A DNA stretch of 64,000 bases from positions 22,605,212-22,669,211 of the forward strand of contig CM065686.1 in NCBI GenBank assembly GCA_017654935.2, written 5' to 3'. Positions 45,941-59,475 of this stretch are shown piece after piece; positions within the stretch are counted from its first letter, which is position 1, and each line of letters begins with the position of its first letter. This stretch comes from Phymorhynchus buccinoides. Taxonomy: Eukaryota > Mollusca > Gastropoda > Neogastropoda > Raphitomidae. The notes beneath the pieces are model-generated. The model was not told where the DNA came from. It was given only the letters and a program-made list of their open reading frames with translations, and did not search any database. A program made the position numbers and the translations under genes.

Positions 45941-47916
45941 ATGGACGGCGCACAGACACGTGTGAAAGAAGGGATGAACACGATGGTGATGTCCTTAGAC
46001 AAGGACTGCTTAAGAAATCTCCAGGTAGGCAGAAGAAAAGAGTGGTTCTTGGACTTAACTAGTGAATGCACTTAAAATTGTCATTGACACAATCTGCACC
46101 ATACGCGTAAATTCAACGTGAAGTTGAAGAACACGGTGACTTTGAAAAAACCGGCGTGACTTTAACGTGGCAACGACTTGGACTAATGAGAAGTCTTGGT
46201 ACTCTAGTCCTGTAAGAAAAGAAGAATCTTGCGACAGGGACGATGATTTATCTGTTTATCTCTGTATACAGACAGATAAACAACACACACAGTCACACAC
46301 ATTATGCACACACACGCACGCACACACACACACAGTCACTGTGACAGTGACATGACATTGGCAGATTGCAAAGGTTATAAACTTATATATTATCCAGTTC
46401 TGAGATTGTTCATTTGTTGTAATTAATTCATTAGTTTACAGTTTTATATTGGTGTTGATAAGCGCTCGCACACATGCACACGCACGCACACACGCACACA
46501 CACACACATTACAATACATGTATGTGCATAACATACACACACACAGAGACACACACACACACACACACTTTCCCCCTCATGGCTATATTCACATTTAGGC
46601 CCGTCAACCCAGTCAAGAACGATAATTTGTAACAGAAAAAAAAAAAAGCAATTGCTTTTTCAGTCAACAGATTATCGTTCTTGACCGGGTTGACGGGCCT
46701 AAATGTGAATATAGCCCCCCTCATTTTAATTGATTTGTTGTTTTTATGTTTTTTTTATTATTTAAGTTTTTTTTTTTTTGAAGTCTAGTATATATCACCA
46801 TTGTTGTGAACAGTTAAATTAAATCAATCAAATCAATCAACACCCAGTAACACACACACACACACACACAGACACAGTCACACACACATTGTCACACACA
46901 CTATGCACAGGAAAATGCCGAAAAATACCGGAAGAAAATGGTGAATGCAGAATGGTCAAAACATACTCATACTGAAAAATGCTGAATGGTGAAGGCGGAA
47001 TGATCAAAACACTGAATGGTAGGGCTGAATTATGAAAACATTCTACAGAAAACCCCAAAATTTATTACAATGGAAAGTGAAATTGCCGAATAGTAAAGTG
47101 ATTAACACGGTCCCGATGACACATTTCCGTAGTTCGGCTTTCCCGCACACTAGAATAGAATTCACATTATACTGCATCATATCGACGTGTTTACAAACAA
47201 AACAGCGTGCCAGGGCTCACAGGGACCCCCATGTGGGGGTCTATGAAGCAGTAACATTCTAAAGGACCCTCTAAAAGAATGTGCAGGGGGTCCCATGGAT
47301 GCACTAGAAAAATTATTTTTAGAATTTGCAATGCCACTGGGACCCTCTATCCCGCCTCTAGGACCCTCTATACTGTAAGTGAAGGAGTCGCTGGGACCCC
47401 TTGTTTTGCGGGGCGATTGGGAGCCCTGGCGCGCGCACGTGTACATATACAAACACATCGGCGCTCAACATAAATCAAAGAATTCAATGAGTAGATGTCA
47501 ATTATTTTTAAGTAGACGCGGTTTTGTGGCGTCACACACCGTTCACACAGGCTTAGATCGTCACCGGTCACATAGCGACCTAGGCATCCTAATTTTCCGG
47601 CATTTTCGGCATTCACCTTTCGGCATTTTCCGGTGATTAGACACACGCCTATGCACACATACACACAGAATGTGTTATTTGTTTACTATTTAATTTTTCC
47701 TTGCTGTGACTTGGCTGTGCGCATGACCAATGTTTGTTTCCCCCAACATCGGCAGAATCTTCAATCTGATGAAGGAGGCTGGTAACCGGAAGAAGAAGAG
47801 TAGTGGCACACAATTAGAATACACACATGTATGCAAACACAGGCAGACTGACATGCGCGCATGCGTGCGCACGCACACACAGTGACACACACACACACAC
47901 AGTGACGCACACATAT

Positions 47917-47961
<45 letters not shown>

Positions 47962-48085
47962 GACACACACACACTGACACAGTGACACACACATACATGC
48001 AAACACAGACACACTCACAGACACACTTTCTCTCTCTCTTCTCTCTTGCATATATGCACTAACGTAGGCTCACTCATGCATGCAG

Positions 48086-48119
<34 letters not shown>

Positions 48120-48182
48120 TTTGAGGGAGCAGACAGAGGGGGGAGGGAGAGAGGGGGGGAGAGAGGAGAGAGAGAGAGAGAC

Positions 48183-48266
<84 letters not shown>

Positions 48267-50890
48267 ACACACACACACTTTTCCTGGTCAATAAATGGAA
48301 ATCACCTTTATATTTGTACTGTATTTGTGCATGCATACCCTCTGTGTGTATGTGTGTTTCTGTGAACATTCTGACAAATAAATGTGTTTGCATAAGTGAA
48401 ACTAGTGATGTGAGTATTGTTTAAAAAATGGTTAAAAAACCCAAACAGTTCAAGCGAATCAAAAGGAAAAACCTGGTTAAGAAAACTGGTTCGGATTTTT
48501 ATTCGGTTCTTCTTTTTACCTCTTGTTAATCGCCTTGGCATAAGGCTGTGTCAGACCAATTGACATAAGCTAGAGCACCAAGGCTACATCAAAATGTTGT
48601 GTTCTACAGTTGTGTGGGGATTGTCTTAAGCTACATCAAAATGTTATGTTCTGCATAGTTGTGCGGGGATTGTCTTAATCCATGACAAGCTCCTAGCATA
48701 ACATCATCAGTTTAAAATCCTCCAAAGTCGGAGTGTGGCTGCCTGCGTGGCGGGGTAATAAAAAAAAAGGTCACACCCGTAATGTTCTCATCCCTAGTTG
48801 GGGCATTTGTACCATAGTGTTCAATTGCTTCGGCTGTTGGGATGATCCCTGGAGTCTTTAAGCCCGGGAACGACAACAACCTCTAGTTATGCTAAGACAC
48901 CTAGAAAAGCAGTGATGACCCGAGGCCCCGGTCATAGGACATTGACCTATTATTATTAAAATTGAAATTGTCCTATAGTGTTCTCCCCTGTCAGGACAAA
49001 TGTTTGATTAAATTCTTAACACTGGCACACTTTGTCTTATTGATTTCTGTGAAGCCAGGACAATGTCCTATTGATTTATCTCGTCTTAGGACAGTTTGTC
49101 CTATCACTTTTCGATCCTCAGTACATCACTGGAAAAGCACATCAAACTGAAGTAACTTATTGTGACAACCTGTGTTTCAGGCAGAGATGTACCGCTGCAG
49201 TACCAAGTGCTGTGAAAACAAGGTCACATCTTTGGACGAAGTGCAGAACTGCATCGAGCACTGCTCCACCAGGGTCACCAAGGCCCAGGCCTACATCCAG
49301 AGTGAAATTCAGATGTTCCAGGTATTCTGTGTTTTTGCATATCGTCGGTGAAATTCAAAAACCTCGTATATCAATTTTTGGGTTTTTTGAGTTAGATATA
49401 TATATAATATAGTCACCTCTCTAATAGTAATACATAGTCAGCTCTCTAATTTTTCCCGCCACCTTCCACCAAAAGCTTGTATCTCAAACGACTTTCTGTC
49501 TGGGGTAAATGAGGTTGTGAAAATAGAAGACAAAAGTCCCAAATTCAGATATAAAACCTCCATCTTCGTTTTGTTTTTTCCAGTCTAACAAAAAAATGTT
49601 ATAAGAAATTTTAACAAAATGCAGGAGTAAACAAGTTTGCAATGTCTTGAACAACATATTCATCATAGTTAATCATTTGTGGTCAACGCGGTTAATTTTG
49701 AAAGCATTTTTTTTCATTTTTCTCAAAACTACAAAAATTGAGATATGAGGTTTTAGAATTTCACTGACGATATATAGTTTATATTTTTTCGGCCATTGTT
49801 AGGTTCAGCATTCCTTCGCAGGGTCAGCTGAATGAAGGAGTGGAGCTTCACTGTTGAGGCTTTGAATTTTCTTTCTGAACTGAAAAAATTGCCCACCTGC
49901 CACCCCGAAGAAAAGAACAGTTGTGAAATTCTAGCTATGTATTGAACTCACATTCAGGCTGATTTTTCTGTACCCACATCAGTATTAATTCTAGTGTTAA
50001 GTTTAAAACTTGTATGTTCCCCCCCAAAAAAAAAAATTAAAAAAATTCAGCTCCGGTTTGAAACTTGCATAATATTATATGTTAAGTATCTTGGAAAGAA
50101 AACAGTAACCGAGCAAATTTAATCTGTAAAACCAAAATGCAGATTTTATTTTGCTTGTGATCATCGTTTAATTAAATCAAGCATTTTTACCACCTCTGAG
50201 TTTGTGAGCAAGATTTTGTGTGCCATATTTTGATACACTTGCATCCAAGATAAGCTTAGCTCCGAGAGGGGGGGGGGGGGGGGGGGAGGGGGGGGGGGGT
50301 ATGCGCGCGCGCAGGTGTGTGTGTCTTTCAGTAGGCATGGGTGTATGTGTTTGTTTTTGTGGATTTGCTATAATTTATGCTGGTTTGTGTGTGGATATGT
50401 TTGAGTAGGTGCACACGTATCCATTTTGTATATGAATTATGTGGATATGTTAACTTGTAAATATGATAATATCTGACTTTGTTTAAACATAATGTATGCG
50501 TGCTTTGTTATAAATAAGTCCCTTGTGTGTGTTGTGCATTTAAAATAATATAATTAAAGTGATTTATTTTAAACGGTAATATTTTCTGTACTGTTTTATT
50601 TATTTATTTTTTATAATATTGGCAACACGTTTTGTTTTAAGCACTGCTGTTTTGCTTTCAAATTCAAGTGATAATTATCATCATGTGTGTTTTGATTTAA
50701 TGGTATTGTCATTTATGTTTTAGAAGCACATCTTGTTTTTAATGTATATTATAATGTGTCTTGTTTTAATTAACTGTCAATTGCAGACATCACCACACTA
50801 AATTTCTCTCTAACAGATAATAAACTTGTTTGAGTTGAGTCGAGTTGAGTAACTAACTTACAAAGTGTATTTCTGTGTGTGTGTGTTTGC

Positions 50891-50979
<89 letters not shown>

Positions 50980-51379
50980 AGTGTTTGCGTATGTGTGTGC
51001 GCATGTGTGCGTGCGTGCGCATGTGTGCGCGCGCGCACATGTGTGTGTTGCAGTGTTTGTGTATGTGTGTGCATCAAAGTGAGACTGTGTCTGTGACGCA
51101 TAACGGACAATTCTTTCTTTATCATGGTATTGAACTTTTTTTTTCTGCGTATGAATCTGTTTCACCGCTTTGCACTTCCAGGATCGCATGCAGCGGTGCG
51201 TCATGACCTGCGACGACAGCATACGCCCCAGGATAGGCCCCAACACCACCGAGGAAGACAGGACCAAGATGTTTGCCGAGGTCGAGGCCTGCGCCGTCAA
51301 GTGCGCTGACCAACACGTGAAGCAGCTGCCCGCACTGACCAAGAACATGCTGGACACGATAAAGAAAGACAAATACTGA
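45941..51379 (+). CDS. FAM136A: FAM136A, CX3C mitochondrial protein, complete, 3 exons
   Basis: Exons 45941-46024, 49181-49321 and 51182-51379 join in phase 0 at GT-AG introns, giving 140 aa; the human protein is 138 aa. Four CX3C motifs are visible: C-STK-C and C-IEH-C in exon 2, C-VMT-C and C-AVK-C in exon 3. These twin CX3C pairs are the family signature and would form disulfides in a helical hairpin, as in intermembrane-space proteins. FAM136A is reported in mitochondria and linked to intermembrane-space protein stability; its biochemical role is poorly known. The start was chosen because the ATG ten bases upstream (45931) is in another frame, while 45941 gives the family-like N-terminus MDGAQTRVKEGMNTMVMSLD. 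The gene starts 232 bp from DYNC2I2 on the opposite strand. A SINE-like insert lies in the 3' UTR. Confidence 0.95.
46581..46716. mobile_element. Foldback MITE (136 bp hairpin) in FAM136A intron 1
   Basis: GGCTATATTCACATTTAGGC and its complement at 46697-46716 are the ends of arms about 50 bases long with one or two mismatches, around an A-rich loop. Confidence 0.8.
47870..48265. repeat. Compound AC and AG microsatellites, FAM136A intron 1
   Basis: AC runs with GTGAC interruptions at 47870-48010 and 48091-48117, then an AG-rich tract 48121-48265. Confidence 0.9.
48717..48884 (+). mobile_element. Dispersed GTT-tail SINE, forward copy
   Basis: CCTCCAAAGTCGGAGTGTGG to CTTTAAGCCCGGGAACGACAACAAC. 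In FAM136A intron 1. Confidence 0.7.
50875..51070. repeat. GT microsatellite, FAM136A intron 2
   Basis: A run of about 40 GT dinucleotides (50894-50976) followed by imperfect GTGC/GCGC repeats, 110 bases upstream of exon 3. Confidence 0.95.
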
Positions 51380-51431
51380 GAACTCAGACGCGCGTGTGTG
51401 TGTGTGTGTGATAATATGGAAAGTGATACAA

Positions 51432-51847
51432 GCTACCGGTAATCTTCTTTTTGCTGTCCCATCTTCTGGGCCGTACAGTGGCGTTGCTCCCACGCCGCTC
51501 ATTCCGAGTCCCAATTCGCAGCCACACCTCCGCATGTTCAGGCTGCAGAATCCGACACCAGTAGCTACCGGCAAAGACTGTACAGGGGAAGATAAACATC
51601 CAGTCTCTTTTTCCCTATATGAGTAGTGAGGACAGAAACACTGGTTATGTCCCTTTGAAACGTGACACATTTTACACATCAATAGGCCAGTTGAATTCTC
51701 CGTTCAAGTTCCAGTCCGAGTTTTTGGATAACCTCCACTGTGAATAGTGTACACGTCCGCACTAACGATAACTCTATCAGCCCGGTTCGCCGAGCTTTTA
51801 AGTAATCCATCTTACCCTTTTAGAATATCTTTGCTACCGGTAATCTT
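51432..51847 (-). mobile_element. SINE-like retroelement in FAM136A 3' UTR with 15-bp target-site duplication
   Basis: GCTACCGGTAATCTT occurs at 51432-51446 and 51833-51847 and brackets a 386-bp insert. The part from about 51565 to 51832 is nearly identical to 6573-6833, and the part 51465-51565 matches 32520-32625 in reverse, so this is a dispersed family. In the 32.5-kb copy the element ends GCCCAGAAGAAAAAAAG, giving the orientation: antisense to FAM136A. No internal ORF is convincing. Confidence 0.8.
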
Positions 51848-52011
51848 TTTACGGTCTGCGTGGGTTTGCATGCTTGTCTAGATTCGGCGTTGTTAGTGCT
51901 TTAGTAGATTTGCATTTTTGAATGTGTTCAGTGACTATCTGAGTGTGATAATCTTTTTTTGTTTGTTTGAAAGAAACAAAATCGTTGATGATACATGAAC
52001 TGTTGATGAAC

Positions 52012-52017
52012 AATAAA
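52012..52017 (+). terminator. Poly(A) signal of FAM136A
   Basis: AATAAA 633 bases after the stop codon, after the SINE-like insertion. Without the 386-bp insert and its 15-bp duplication the 3' UTR would be about 230 bases. Confidence 0.55.
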
Positions 52018-52775
52018 ATTATTTTATACATTTTAAACAAAGCTTTGCATCTGAGTCGCTTATTCTGAGGGAAACTGTTCTGCACTGCAAATGTATGAAT
52101 CTAATTGGTGGGAGGAGTACCAGTTTGTTATTTTTTCCCCTTCTTTTTCTTTTTCTTCCTTCTTTTCTCTTCCAGTTTCCATGTGGGCATGTCGAATTAA
52201 ATGAATTTCTGAATTATGACAGAAAACTGTCAAATTTAAATCTTCAATAGCTCAAACAAATGTTTGACAGAAAATGTTAATAATATTTTTGGCATATATT
52301 AGATGGTGAAATTCCAACACTTTTAATATATAATCAAACTTGCAGTGCCATCTGGAAGTGCCCAAGCTACGGTCGTGCAGTTTTCAGTAGACTTACGGAA
52401 TAGAACTTTTTAAAAAAAAGAAAGAAAAGAAAAAAACGGAAATGACATAATTACAAAACTGACTTTTGGATTTTCTTACCCAGGCTGACACCAGCAAGGA
52501 ATTTGTTGATGATGTCTTAAATAGTTTAGCAGCTATTCAAATTTATGTAAAATTGTGTCACAGTAATTGATTTAGATTTTCTGGCTACTAAGATTAGGAA
52601 AAGGCAGTTCATAAGAATTATTTAACATAAGCACAACTGCTTCGTAAATGAATATTATGCCAAAGACTAAGGGAAGGAACTTGTGCGGACAAAGAAAGTA
52701 TTGGCTGATGACTAGCAAGTTATTTCCCTTTAATCAATTCACTTTCAAAATTTTTGTTTCCCCCTTTTGTTCACA

Positions 52776-52885
52776 CACACACACACACTCACAAAAACGT
52801 TACACACACACACACACACACACACACACTTACACTTTAATCAGTTCACTCTTTAAAACATCCCCCCCCCCCCCCCCCCCTTTTG

Positions 52886-52919
<34 letters not shown>

Positions 52920-52955
52920 GTCACATGCACACACACATACACACACACACAACAA
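52776..52955. repeat. AC microsatellites duplicated around a C run
   Basis: AC runs at 52776-52830 and 52889-52955 with TTTTGTTCACACACAC and AATCA.TTCACT doubled, split by a poly-C at about 52861-52880. Confidence 0.85.
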
Positions 52956-53272
52956 CCATGCATACACCTGCATGCGTAACCATTTGAAGTGTGAACAATT
53001 AAATGGTATGTTATTGTCATCCCCAAGTTTTCGCTCTTTGTTTCAACTGCTCCCATGTCCCTATCGGCTTACTGAGCTAGACCCTTCACCCCACTCTTTC
53101 TATTCATGGATCCTTCCTCCCCATAATATGATATATGCTCACTCTCTCTCTGTTTCTGTCCGTCTCTCCCTCCCCCCCAACTCCCTTTCTCAGACTCTGT
53201 GTCTATGCCTGTCTCCCCCCTTCTCTCTCTGTCTATGTCTGTCTGTCTCTCTCCCTCTTCTCTCTCTGTGTG

Positions 53273-53387
53273 TAGAGTGGCACAGTGGTAGCGCGTTCGC
53301 TTCGTGTCAAGTAAACCCGAGATCGAACCTGGGTACAGGGGATTTTTCTTCTCACTTTGCACTAGGCCTTACTGGTCTGAACGTGGA

Positions 53388-53418
<31 letters not shown>

Positions 53419-53665
53419 CGTGTGCCCATGCACTTAGCATACGTTAAACCCAGTGGCAATGAAAAAGTTGTCATTTGGTCAAAATTTACCCCCCCCCCCC
53501 TTTCCTTCCTCATCAGTCACACATAAATCGCATGCAAAAAAACCACTTAAAATAATAAAATTGGGTGGCGCGCCTCTGGCTGCGACGCTCTCTCCAGGTG
53601 AGAGCAACCCGAATTTCACAGAGACGCCTCTGTGACTATAAAGTACCTAATACCTAATAATACCT
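53273..53665 (+). mobile_element. tRNA-derived SINE, full-length copy
   Basis: It begins with a tRNA-like head: A box TGGCACAGTGGTAGCGCG and B-box-like GATCGAACC. A body common to other copies follows (GTCTTTCGGATGAGACGATA, AAACCGAGGTCCCGTGTGCC, CACAGAGACGCCTCTGTGAC) and it ends in a TACCTAATACC tail. A C-run interrupts the body at about 53490. About 390 bp. Pol III driven in principle. Confidence 0.85.
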
Positions 53666-53729
53666 GTCTATGTCTGTCTGTCTCTCTCCCCCCCCCCCCC
53701 TCTCTCTGTCTGTCTATCTCTCTCCCCAC

Positions 53730-53772
<43 letters not shown>

Positions 53773-54057
53773 TTAAATGTTTTATTTTCCAAATCAAATG
53801 AACAACAACTATGACATAACTGAAGCAACAACAATCAGAGCTTATGGCGTGCTCAGTTCAAAACGAATTACACAGTATAAACATTGGCGGAATGTTACCA
53901 GGAAATACGAGCAATCCATTTTTGAAAAGAAAGTCACAACAAACCAAACGAACAATGGACATTACATAGCAATAGACAAAAGAAGTAGAATCGACCAAAA
54001 AATGATAGGAGAGAGAGGGAGAGTTCCACCTCACACCACTCTGCAGACCAGAACTCC

Positions 54058-54128
<71 letters not shown>
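54058..54128. repeat. CT microsatellite
   Basis: About 35 CT dinucleotides ending in CCCCC; another CT run lies at 53735-53769. Confidence 0.95.
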
Positions 54129-54130
<2 letters not shown>

Positions 54131-54471
54131 CCCCTCTCTCTCCCTCAGAGGGAAAATAATACAGACATGCTTTCAGAGTTTATTTACTCGCGCAGCTTTC
54201 ACACACAATGTCATTGACTTGAACTGAACATGCCTTGCAAAGCCCACGGTAAGGTTGATGCATCGTAACATTGCAGAACGCATACACATACACACATATG
54301 ACAACACTATTTTCTCCCTCTTTTTCTGACATACTGTTGGCTTTTAGCATGGACACTACATTAATTATAAATATAGCATAAGCATCCATGCTTTTAGATA
54401 ATGAATTTGGCACCTCTGCCATAATACCTATAATGTCACGAAGGCATTGTAAATTGTAATGCCCACTCTGA

Positions 54472-54692
54472 AGGGCTTGCTATACCACATACGATTCGCT
54501 GTCAATGCAATGCGATTGTGACGATGCGAGTCATGATTCACATGGAATTCATGTGATTAGTCTAATTGAGTATATAGAGAGAGCGAAAGTAGTAACATTA
54601 TTTTTAAACGGAAGTATTTCACGTGAATCGTGACTCGCATCGTCACAATCGCATCGCATTGACAGCGAATCGTATGTAGTGTAGCAGGCCCT
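54472..54692. mobile_element. Foldback MITE (221 bp)
   Basis: AGGGCTTGCTATACCACATA.. pairs with ..TATGTAGTGTAGCAGGCCCT. The arms, about 70 bases each, include GACAGCGAATCGTATG and its complement. Central loop AT-rich. Confidence 0.78.
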
Positions 54693-55871
54693 TGACAGTC
54701 TGTCACTCTTTTATTTCGAGTTTAAAGTTCTTTGATGAATCATTGAATCTGATGAAACAGTTTGCTATCCCATTAATTTTTCTTCCTCCTCCTTATTTTT
54801 GTTTTTGTAGGAGAAGCAATATAATATTAGTATCAACATACACTGAACCCCAAGGCTCTATCTCATGAACCTGTGGACGGACTGTGTGTGGGGGGTGGAT
54901 CACTGCTTACCAGATGGTCCCGTAGAAAAACTACGACCATGTTGACCTTGACCTTGGAAGTTTGACTTTGAAAACGTACAATTCCTTCTTGTGGATCATA
55001 TATTTCACTTCGTTGGAAATACAATGTCTAAACTTGCTATGTAGGTGCATTGGCGTAGGCCCCTACAGTTTTCCAAATTAAACCATAAAAGTTTATATCC
55101 AAAGGCAAAGCCTAGGCTGTGTAAAAACCTGTCCCTTTATACCTACATGCCAGGTATTCAGCATATTTGATCAAGGTCAAGACCGTAGACCCTGAAACGA
55201 TTGAATGAATTTTGGTGTTTTACGTCCTCTCGACCCGGGTAGGCACATATGGGACATACCCTGAAACGATTGTGTTAGCCACATGTTTTTGCTATGGTGT
55301 CATAGAAGATTGGGTCAAGGTCATTTGTGGTGCGGCAAAGCACAGATGTGCGCGACCTTGACCTTACTCAGATAAGCACACCAGGGAACTTTGCACCAAG
55401 TGAGGTTCACCCTTGTTAAAAGTGTTTTTCTTCTCCAACGCACATTCTCGATTTAGTTTCAAAACGATCCTTCATCTCACCGTTAGTATGCTGACAGGCT
55501 AACCAGCCGTGTACTGATCGCTCTCTTGCGTGGGCAGTTGAATCGAAAATCAGTCACCCAAAGGGCACTGTCCTCCAGAGTCTATCCCAGTTGATGGATT
55601 GCATGAGAGCCTTTTTACAGCAGAGCCTAGTCTACTTACTACTGTATTGGTCCGTTTGGTCCGTTCATCTTGATTTAGGCCTTCTTCAGTCATCAGTCAT
55701 TCATCGTCGCCTTGCTGATGGTTTCGTCTCCATTTTTTTTACTGTTACTTATTTTGCTTTTCGATCTACTAAATTCTATCGACTTTTGCTCTTTGTATGA
55801 CGTTCATTGTTAGCTGATGTAACCGCTAACCGAACATAGGACTATGTTGAAACTAATGGCATCATCATCAT

Positions 55872-55905
<34 letters not shown>

Positions 55906-57164
55906 GTCTTCTTCTTCGTGTCGTCATCATGAAAATTCATTTAACGTCCTCCGGTCTGGAACAGACACATATGGTACATTTATAGAGATAAAGATGGTGG
56001 GAACGATCCTGGAGGCAATGCCCGAAGGCAGTGCAACACCAGGAAAGTCCCGATTTTTAAAAAAACAATACAGATGTATGCTATAAACTTCGTCATCGCT
56101 ATTTTCAGCAGCAGCAGCAGCAGCAGGAGTATCAACAACATATCAGCATAACATAGCACGGGCTTCCAAGGCTGATGTACGCCTGCTCTTGTGCTGGTAG
56201 GGCAGGTCGGTGGGGCCAGTGCATCTCTGGGTCCCATCAGCACCTTCAGGTGTTTCTTGTTCATCATTACCGTTTCCTTACCCCCCCCCCCCCTCCCCTC
56301 CCGTATCTGTGCCCTACCATGACCCCGGGTCTAAGATAAGACAGTTCTGGCTATGTATCGTGGGTGGTCAGTTCCCCAACTGCACCCCGTAGTTAAAGTC
56401 TATCTTGATATCATGGGGAAATCGGATAGCGTTGTCATCGGCTTCCATTAGCCTACAGCAACGTGAAATCTGTACATTAAATAATCTTGAAAGCTTACTT
56501 GGAGTTGGTTTCGTAAACACCTCTGACGGCTCGATCTTTATCAGCCGCGATAGAAGTGAAGCTGGTAATGTTTTCAGTGACATGTGCCTGTATATGTCTG
56601 TTCCTGACTATCTATGTTAACACGATAACGTTCGAACGGAGGGACCTAGGAGGCTCAAAGTTTGCATGCGCATAGGTACTGTGCTTTATACAATTATCTA
56701 GTTGTTTATAAGTTCGAAAATGAAGGTCATTGGTCAAAGGTCAAAGTCACCGGAGCAGAAACTGTGCTACGCGGTTGGTGATAAAGCGTTTTAAATAAGA
56801 ACATAGTAGCCTACGTACATGGTCAGCGTGTGTTACTAATCAGGAATCTTTGTTGATAATAATAATAAATGAAAAAAAATGCATCGGAACGAACTTGAGG
56901 TTTAAGTAATAAAAAAGTAGGCCTACAAGTAAACATTGTTATAGGCTGGTATCATGTTATATTAAAACTTTTGAACGGATGAAAAGTGATTAACAAAAAC
57001 CTCGACAGAACGATGAAGCAGTATCTTGTAAAGTTTTTGTGAGGAAATCTTCAATAAAGCGTTTTTCGTTGTTTTACTTTTTGGAATTTCATATTTTGAA
57101 GCAGCAGCAGAAACACTTAGCCTACAGCTAAACTGAGACAACAGCAGCATCAGAAAAACCGTGA

Positions 57165-57318
57165 AATGAACAGCAGCAGCAACAACATTGTGGCGGTAAC
57201 ACTGTAACAACAGCAACAACAATAACAGCAACAACAACAACACTGTGACGACAGCAACAACAACACTGTGACGACAGCAACAACAACACTGTGACGACAG
57301 CAACAACAACACTGTATA

Positions 57319-57349
<31 letters not shown>

Positions 57350-59475
57350 ATAACAACAACACTGTATCAACAGCAGCAGCAGCAGCAGCAGCAGCAATAA
57401 CAACAACACTGTATCAACAGCAGCAGCAGCAGCAGCAATAACAACAACACTGTATCAACAGCAGCAGCAATAACAACAACACTGTATCAACAGCAGCAGC
57501 AACAACAGCAATAACAACAACACTGTATCAACAGCAGCAGCAATAACAACAGCACTGTATCAACAGCAGCAGCAATAACAACAGCACTGTATCAACAGCA
57601 GCAGCAACAACAGCAATAACAACAACACTGTATCAACAGCAGCAGCAGCAGCAGCAGCAATAACAACAACACTGTATCAACAGCAGCAGCAGCAACAGCA
57701 ATAACAACAACACTGTGTCAACAGCAGCAGCAATAACAACAACACTGTATCAACACCAGCAGCAGCAGCAATAACAACAACACTGTATCAACAGCAGCAG
57801 CAGCAGCAGCAATAACAACAACACTGTATCAACAGCAGCAGCAGCAACAGCAATAACAACAACACTGTGTCAACAGCAGCAGCAGCAACAGCAATAACAA
57901 CAACACTGTGTCAACAGCAGCAGCAATAACAACAACACTGTATCAACAGCAGCAGCAATAACAACAACACTGTGTCAACAGCAGCAGCAATAACAACAAC
58001 ACTGTGTCAACAGCAGCAGCAATAACAACAACACTGTATCAACAGCAGCAGCAATAACAACAACACTGTGTCAACAGCAGCAGCAATAACAACAACACTG
58101 TATCAACAGCAGCAGCAATAACAACAACACTGTATCAACAGCATCAGCAATAACAACAACACTGTGTCAACAGCAGCAGCAATAACAACAACACTGTATC
58201 AACAGCAGCAGCAGCAGTAATAACAACAACACTGTATCAACAGCAGCAGCAGCAGCAACAGCAATAACAACAACACTGTGTCAACAGCAGCAGCAATAAC
58301 AACAACACTGTATCAACAGCAGCAGCAATAACAACAACACTGTATCAACAGCAGCAGCAATAACAACAACACTGTGTCAACAGCAGCAGCAATAACAACA
58401 ACACGGTGTCAACAGCAGCAGCAATAACAACAACACTGTAACAACAGCAGCAGCAATAACAACAACACTGTGTCAACAGCAGCAGCAATAACAACAACAC
58501 TGTAACAACAGCAGCAGCAATAACAACAACACTGTGTCAACAGCAGCAGCAATAACAACAACACTGTATCAACAGCAGCAGCAATAACAACAACACTGTA
58601 TCAACAGCATCAGCAATAACAACAACACTGTATCAACAGCAGCAGCAATAACAACAACACTGTATCAACAGCAGCAGCAACAACAGCAATAACACTGTAT
58701 CAACAGCAGCAGCAATAACAACAACACTGTATCAACAGCAGCAGCAATAACAACAACACTGTATCAACAGCAACAACAGCAATAACAACAACACTGTATC
58801 AACAGCAGCAGCAATAACAACAACACTGTATCAACAGCAGCAGCAGCAACAGCAATAACAACAACACTATGTCAACAGCAGCAGCAATAACAACAACACT
58901 GTATCAACAGCAGCAGCAATAACAACAACACTGTATCAACAGCAGCAGCAACAACAGCAATAACAACAACACTGTATCAACAGCAGCAGCAATAACAACA
59001 ACACTGTATCAACAGCATCAGCAATAACAACAACACTGTATCAACAGCAGCAGCAATAACAACAACACTGTATCAACAGCAGCAGCAATAACAACAACAC
59101 TGTATCAACAGCAGCAGCAACAACAGCAATAACAACAACACTGTATCAACAGCAGCAGCAATAACAACAACACTGTATCAACAGCAGCAGCAATAACAAC
59201 AACACTGTATCAACAGCAGCAGCAATAACAACAACACTGTATCAACAGCAGCAGCAATAACAACAACACTGTATCAACAGCAGCAGCAACAACAGCAATA
59301 ACAACAACACTGTATCAACAGCAGCAGCAATAACAACAACACTGTATCAACAGCAACAACAGCAATAACAACAACACTGTATCAACAGCAGCAGCAATAA
59401 CAACAACACTGTATCAACAGCAGCAGCAATAACAACAACACTGTATCAACAGCAGCAGCAACAACAGCGGCGACA
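57165..59475. repeat. CAG/CAA-rich minisatellite, basic unit about 32 bp
   Basis: The unit CAGCAGCAGCAATAACAACA followed by ACACTGTATCAA repeats about 70 times, with variable CAG runs (2 to 8) and optional AACAACAGCAA insertions. The left edge is built from simpler CAACAACACTGTGACGA variants. A TAA in each unit stops the CAG frame, so it does not encode polyglutamine. It lies in the gene-free 52-64 kb interval. Confidence 0.95.

Noticed and set aside
50770..51372. 200-residue His/Thr-rich minus frame
   Set aside because: Translation of the GT repeat and the antisense of FAM136A exon 3.
56368..56583. 71-residue minus frame near 56.4 kb
   Set aside because: Reads like protein in places but has no recognisable domain, no partner exons and no splice logic I could confirm.
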